64,000 bases of DNA. Source: Lingula anatina (Eukaryota > Brachiopoda > Lingulata > Lingulida > Lingulidae). The DNA lies in assembly GCF_001039355.2 (NCBI RefSeq), contig NW_019775412.1, positions 291,593 through 355,592 on the forward strand. Direction: 5' to 3'. Each line of letters begins with the position of its first letter. Position 1 is the stretch's first letter. Both the position numbers and the translations under genes were made by a program. Under the pieces are notes generated by a model that saw nothing but the letters and a program-made list of their open reading frames with translations, did no database searches and was not told the origin of the DNA. This document shows, in pieces, positions 61,311-64,000 of this stretch.

Positions 61311-61936
61311 TAAAATATAATTATATACATATTACATGTACACCAGCTAAAAGCACCTTAAGCCTTGAGTTGCTTATGATGTAAAAACATTTGTAATATG
61401 AAAAATAATTATGAACTATGGTCATGAAAGTATAACTCGAATAGAAACGGGTGTGGGCTTCTGCTGAACTTTGGTGTCAAAATTTGTAAGATATGACGGT
61501 AAATAGCTGAGGCACAAGACACGAGTGCTGTGAGACAAGAGTTTCAGACAAGAATTCAGTGAATTCAGATAAGAGTTTAGCGTTAGTACACAACTTTTAC
61601 GCCCCTTACAGGATTTTTGGGTTTATGGTACTTTCTATGACCAAAACACGGTTTGCTTCTTTATTAAAGCGAAGTGTATCGAGCATGCAGTGGACTACTG
61701 AGTATGCCGTTTTGATTGTGCCGTTGTAGTTTTGATAAAAGAATCACATTTTTATCAGGGTTTGTAAAATCAAGCATTAATCAACGTGGTTTCGAGTAAC
61801 ATTTTAATGCCAACTTATATTTGCATGTTTTTAAATGGAAAATGGTGAATTAACAGCTATTTCATGAAAAACAAACCTTATGTTGTGCACAAATGTATAA
61901 AAGAACTCCATTGAAATAGGGGGTCTCAGTTTTATT

Positions 61937-62103
61937 CAGGGGCGGATTTAGGCCGTCTTCTGGGTCTTCCGGAAGACGGTCAGATTTTCAAGTTTACATT
62001 GACGGTATCTATTTTTTTCTGTTGGAAGACGGTCAAAATTGGAGGATGAATCAACAAAGATAATTTGGAAGACTGTCAGTAAATAGCTCTGGATTCGCTC
62101 CTG
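61937..62103. mobile_element. Short non-autonomous hAT-like element, copy 2
   Basis: About 167 bp, CAGGGGCGGATTTAGG to GGATTCGCTCCTG, aligned end to end with 27568-27735. Flanks share TTATT on both sides, a possible target duplication. Confidence 0.7.
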
Positions 62104-62332
62104 TTATTTACATTTTTATCATGGCAGTTGCACCGGCTCGTTATTGAGAAGTATAGTCTCTCCCGATGGGAAAAAAGCTCGTCTCCAGGCTTTTCTTTTT
62201 CTAAAGAATTATAAAACTCATTCACACTGTCCTCAATCTCTATGACTTAAAACTATTCCGCATTCCACTAAAATATTGTCTACATAACTCATCACCAACA
62301 CATTTAAAACTATACAATAATTTTTATTTATT

Positions 62333-62342
62333 TCATATTATT
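62333..62342 (-). terminator. Poly(A) signal of the small Tim gene
   Basis: Two overlapping AATAAA hexamers on the minus strand, about 80-90 bases after the stop codon. Confidence 0.7.
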
Positions 62343-62421
62343 TGTTGTTCTTGGTTTTGAAAAAAACCCACAATCCTACATGCATGTTCATCTCTGAGTG
62401 TATGATAATGAAACTTTAACT

Positions 62422-63657
62422 TCATGTGCTTTGTTTAGTTTCTGAACCAATAGATGGCAGCACTGTCTGATTTTGATTCTGTTGCTGCTGTTCCATTTGG
62501 GCCACTTGCTCCATCATGGCTTGCTGTTTTTTAGTCTGCACATCCATGAAAATAGCCATGCCTCTGTGGTTCATTTTTACAAGTTTATCACAACAGCTGT
62601 GGATACAGCTTGCCTGAAATAATAGAATCAAACATTTAACAAAATTTAAGAATACATAGTGTGACATGCTGTCACTGAACCACAACTGTATGATTCAAAG
62701 TTAATTGTGCTCAATGAATAAAATATTAGGTAGTCACCACTCAAAAAAAAAACTTTATCCTTCTAACAATTATGTTCTGTCTTTCAAAGAAAAAATGTAT
62801 ATTGACCATGATCCATTCTAAGAAATAATTCATATCAAGGAATGGATTGAGAATCTTACCAATTCACACAGTGGATATTATTTTTATTTTATTGTTATGT
62901 ATGCTATCTGGGTGCATGTATTATAAACCTGCTTCAACCTTTTACTGCTGAGAGGTTTCTCTGGCATACTTACAACTTCACTGACTGTTATCTGTACTTA
63001 CCTCATCTTTAGTCAACTGATTGTAGTTAAAGTTAGACACACAACGACTGAAGCAATTATCTGTCATTTGGTTGTAAATTGAAAAGAAGTCTCTGGACTG
63101 AAAAAAAATTCTGATACAATTAACCACATTTATGTTTTTCTCCATTTTTTAAAAAAATTTTCAGTGGTGTTCATGTTTTAAAAAAGGGAAGTAATTGATT
63201 TCTTATAAATTTTTTATGATAAATGAGCTAATTTTAAAAAATGGTACTTGTGCAGTATACCCTTGAATTATACATGGAAGTCTTTGGTTTTTTTCCTAAA
63301 TTTATTCAGTTATTAGGTTACTTTCATCAATGTCTCTGCTATTCAAGTAAATCTATTTGTCATTAACTTGCTGGTTTTTTATTATATTGTACACTGTTGA
63401 AATGACCATGACTCCTATCATATCATCATGGGCTTAAACACATTAGAAAACATTACGAAAGTTGTTAAAATAATTCACCTGAAGAGCAGAGACACTGATC
63501 TACATAAATGAATGAAGAAAAACATTGAAATTCATACTTAAAAGGACACAAAAGAGGATTTTCGCGCCAAAATTGATTTATCCTGATTTATCCCGAGGTT
63601 AACACTACTTTTCCGCGATTTACCAACCTTTAATCTATCATTCCCGGCACTCGCCAT
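62422..63657 (-). CDS. TIMM10B: Small Tim chaperone, TIMM10B (Tim9b)-like
   Basis: Exons 63628-63657, 63002-63097, 62422-62613 (TGA), phase 0 joins; 105 residues. Begins [20 protein letters not shown], then the twin CX3C motif of small Tim proteins: CFSRC in exon 2 and CIHSC in exon 3, 15 residues apart counting between inner Cys ([15 protein letters not shown]). [10 protein letters not shown] follows and a Gln-rich C-terminal helix and tail ([10 protein letters not shown]). TIMM10B sits with TIM22 at the mitochondrial inner membrane and helps insert carrier proteins; the intermembrane-space fold uses the two Cys pairs as disulfides. The long tail after the second motif and the RDFF-YN-MT start fit TIMM10B rather than TIMM9, 10, 8 or 13. 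All conserved Cys are present, with one extra Cys (CIHSCC). Probably an intact housekeeping gene. Confidence 0.92.
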
Positions 63658-63759
63658 CGCTCTGTAACATTTTTGGAAAATACAATAAAAAGAAAACCTC
63701 CGCTTAAGCGGAGGTTTACCAACAACCACCTCCATTTTCATAATTGAGCTCTCTAGACT

Positions 63760-63780
63760 TCCGGATCTCGCGAGATTCTC
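63760..63780. promoter_or_regulatory. CTCGCGAGA element between the small Tim gene and the right-edge transcript
   Basis: ATCTCGCGAGATTCTCG, a palindromic TCTCGCGAGA core known to drive TATA-less, often divergent, housekeeping promoters in animals. It lies about 110 bases upstream of the Tim ATG. Confidence 0.6.
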
Positions 63781-64000
63781 GTATTGCGACCTAGTTAAAA
63801 CCAGTTCAAGCTGCCGGGAAAGGACAACGTGAAACAGGAGGCTCAGTTATGCTGGGAGTCCTTCGAAGAAGCGAAGACAGATAACAAAAAGAAAAAAGAA
63901 ACAGCCTTTACAAAAAACATGCGTAAAACAGTGTATCAGCAAATGTACGACAGGCAAACAATAAACACCGGCGAGGAAGAAGGCAGATGAAAACCTGCTT
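63780..64000 (+). other. Possible 5' end of a divergent gene, cut by the window edge
   Basis: The 120 bases right of the Tim start codon are GC-richer (a CTCGCGAGA motif at about 63767, known from bidirectional promoters). To the right, an ATG at 63987 opens a frame (MKTC) that leaves the window. A frame at 63800-63988 is open but lacks an ATG at its start, so it may be 5' UTR. Weak. Confidence 0.3.

Larger units (their letters stand above)
58440..62330. other. Intergenic region between the TNFR-like gene and the small Tim gene
   Basis: Contains a C run plus (CA)n at 58843-58876, a hAT-like MITE (59320-59587), the duplicated TNFR 5' end (60240-60540), a tandem duplication (60599-61310) and a hAT-like short element (61937-62103). 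I see no intact gene. Confidence 0.55.

Noticed and set aside
1-64000. CRISPR array, operon or bacterial mobile element
   Set aside because: All tandem repeats seen are microsatellites, minisatellites or duplications; gene structure is eukaryotic throughout.

Overview
This window is animal (metazoan) nuclear DNA. Genes are split by GT-AG introns of about 0.2 to 3 kb, the sequence is AT-rich, and it carries a tRNA-derived SINE, LINE relics, several foldback/MITE families and microsatellites. The gene content (expanded SLC22 transporters, secreted PAN plus jacalin-like lectins, glycine/tyrosine-rich secreted peptides, a TNF-receptor-like protein) suggests a marine invertebrate such as a mollusc or other lophotrochozoan, or amphioxus. 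I cannot fix the species from sequence alone. There is a 210-base N gap inside poly(A) (7216-7425) and a single N at 52208.

Layout. (1) 1-23039: four SLC22-type (organic cation/carnitine transporter family) genes with the same splice plan. A is the 3' end only (last exons 243-2039, +). B (3588-8449, +) is complete and its 3' half is a direct duplicate of A. C (12338-16997, +) and D (19116-23039, -) are close paralogs pointing tail to tail. A likely 5' UTR exon and promoter for D lie near 26.1 kb. (2) 27.8-34.8 kb: two tandem lectin genes, E and F. Each has a signal peptide, a PAN/apple-like module and a jacalin-like domain. The remains of a third copy's flank lie upstream. (3) 37.2-57.2 kb: a segmentally duplicated array. 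Three copies keep a TATA-driven, 85-91 residue secreted Gly/Tyr/Arg-rich peptide gene with a 3' UTR intron. One further unit has lost its peptide gene to a patch of retroelement fragments (47.8-50.1 kb). (4) 56.2-58.2 kb: a three-exon TNF-receptor-superfamily-like membrane protein (-), with two duplicated exon relics at 45.5 kb and 60.3 kb. (5) 62.4-63.7 kb: a compact three-exon small Tim chaperone gene of TIMM10B (Tim9b) type (-), with a possible divergent gene starting at the right edge.

The most distinctive content is the Gly/Tyr/Arg peptide cluster embedded in the segmental duplication and interleaved with TNFR-like exon copies, next to the lectin pair. That looks like a rapidly turning-over secreted-effector, immunity or matrix neighbourhood. 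A nested transposon (a piggyBac-like MITE with a TTAA target duplication inside a truncated LINE, itself inside one duplicon) gives a readable relative chronology.
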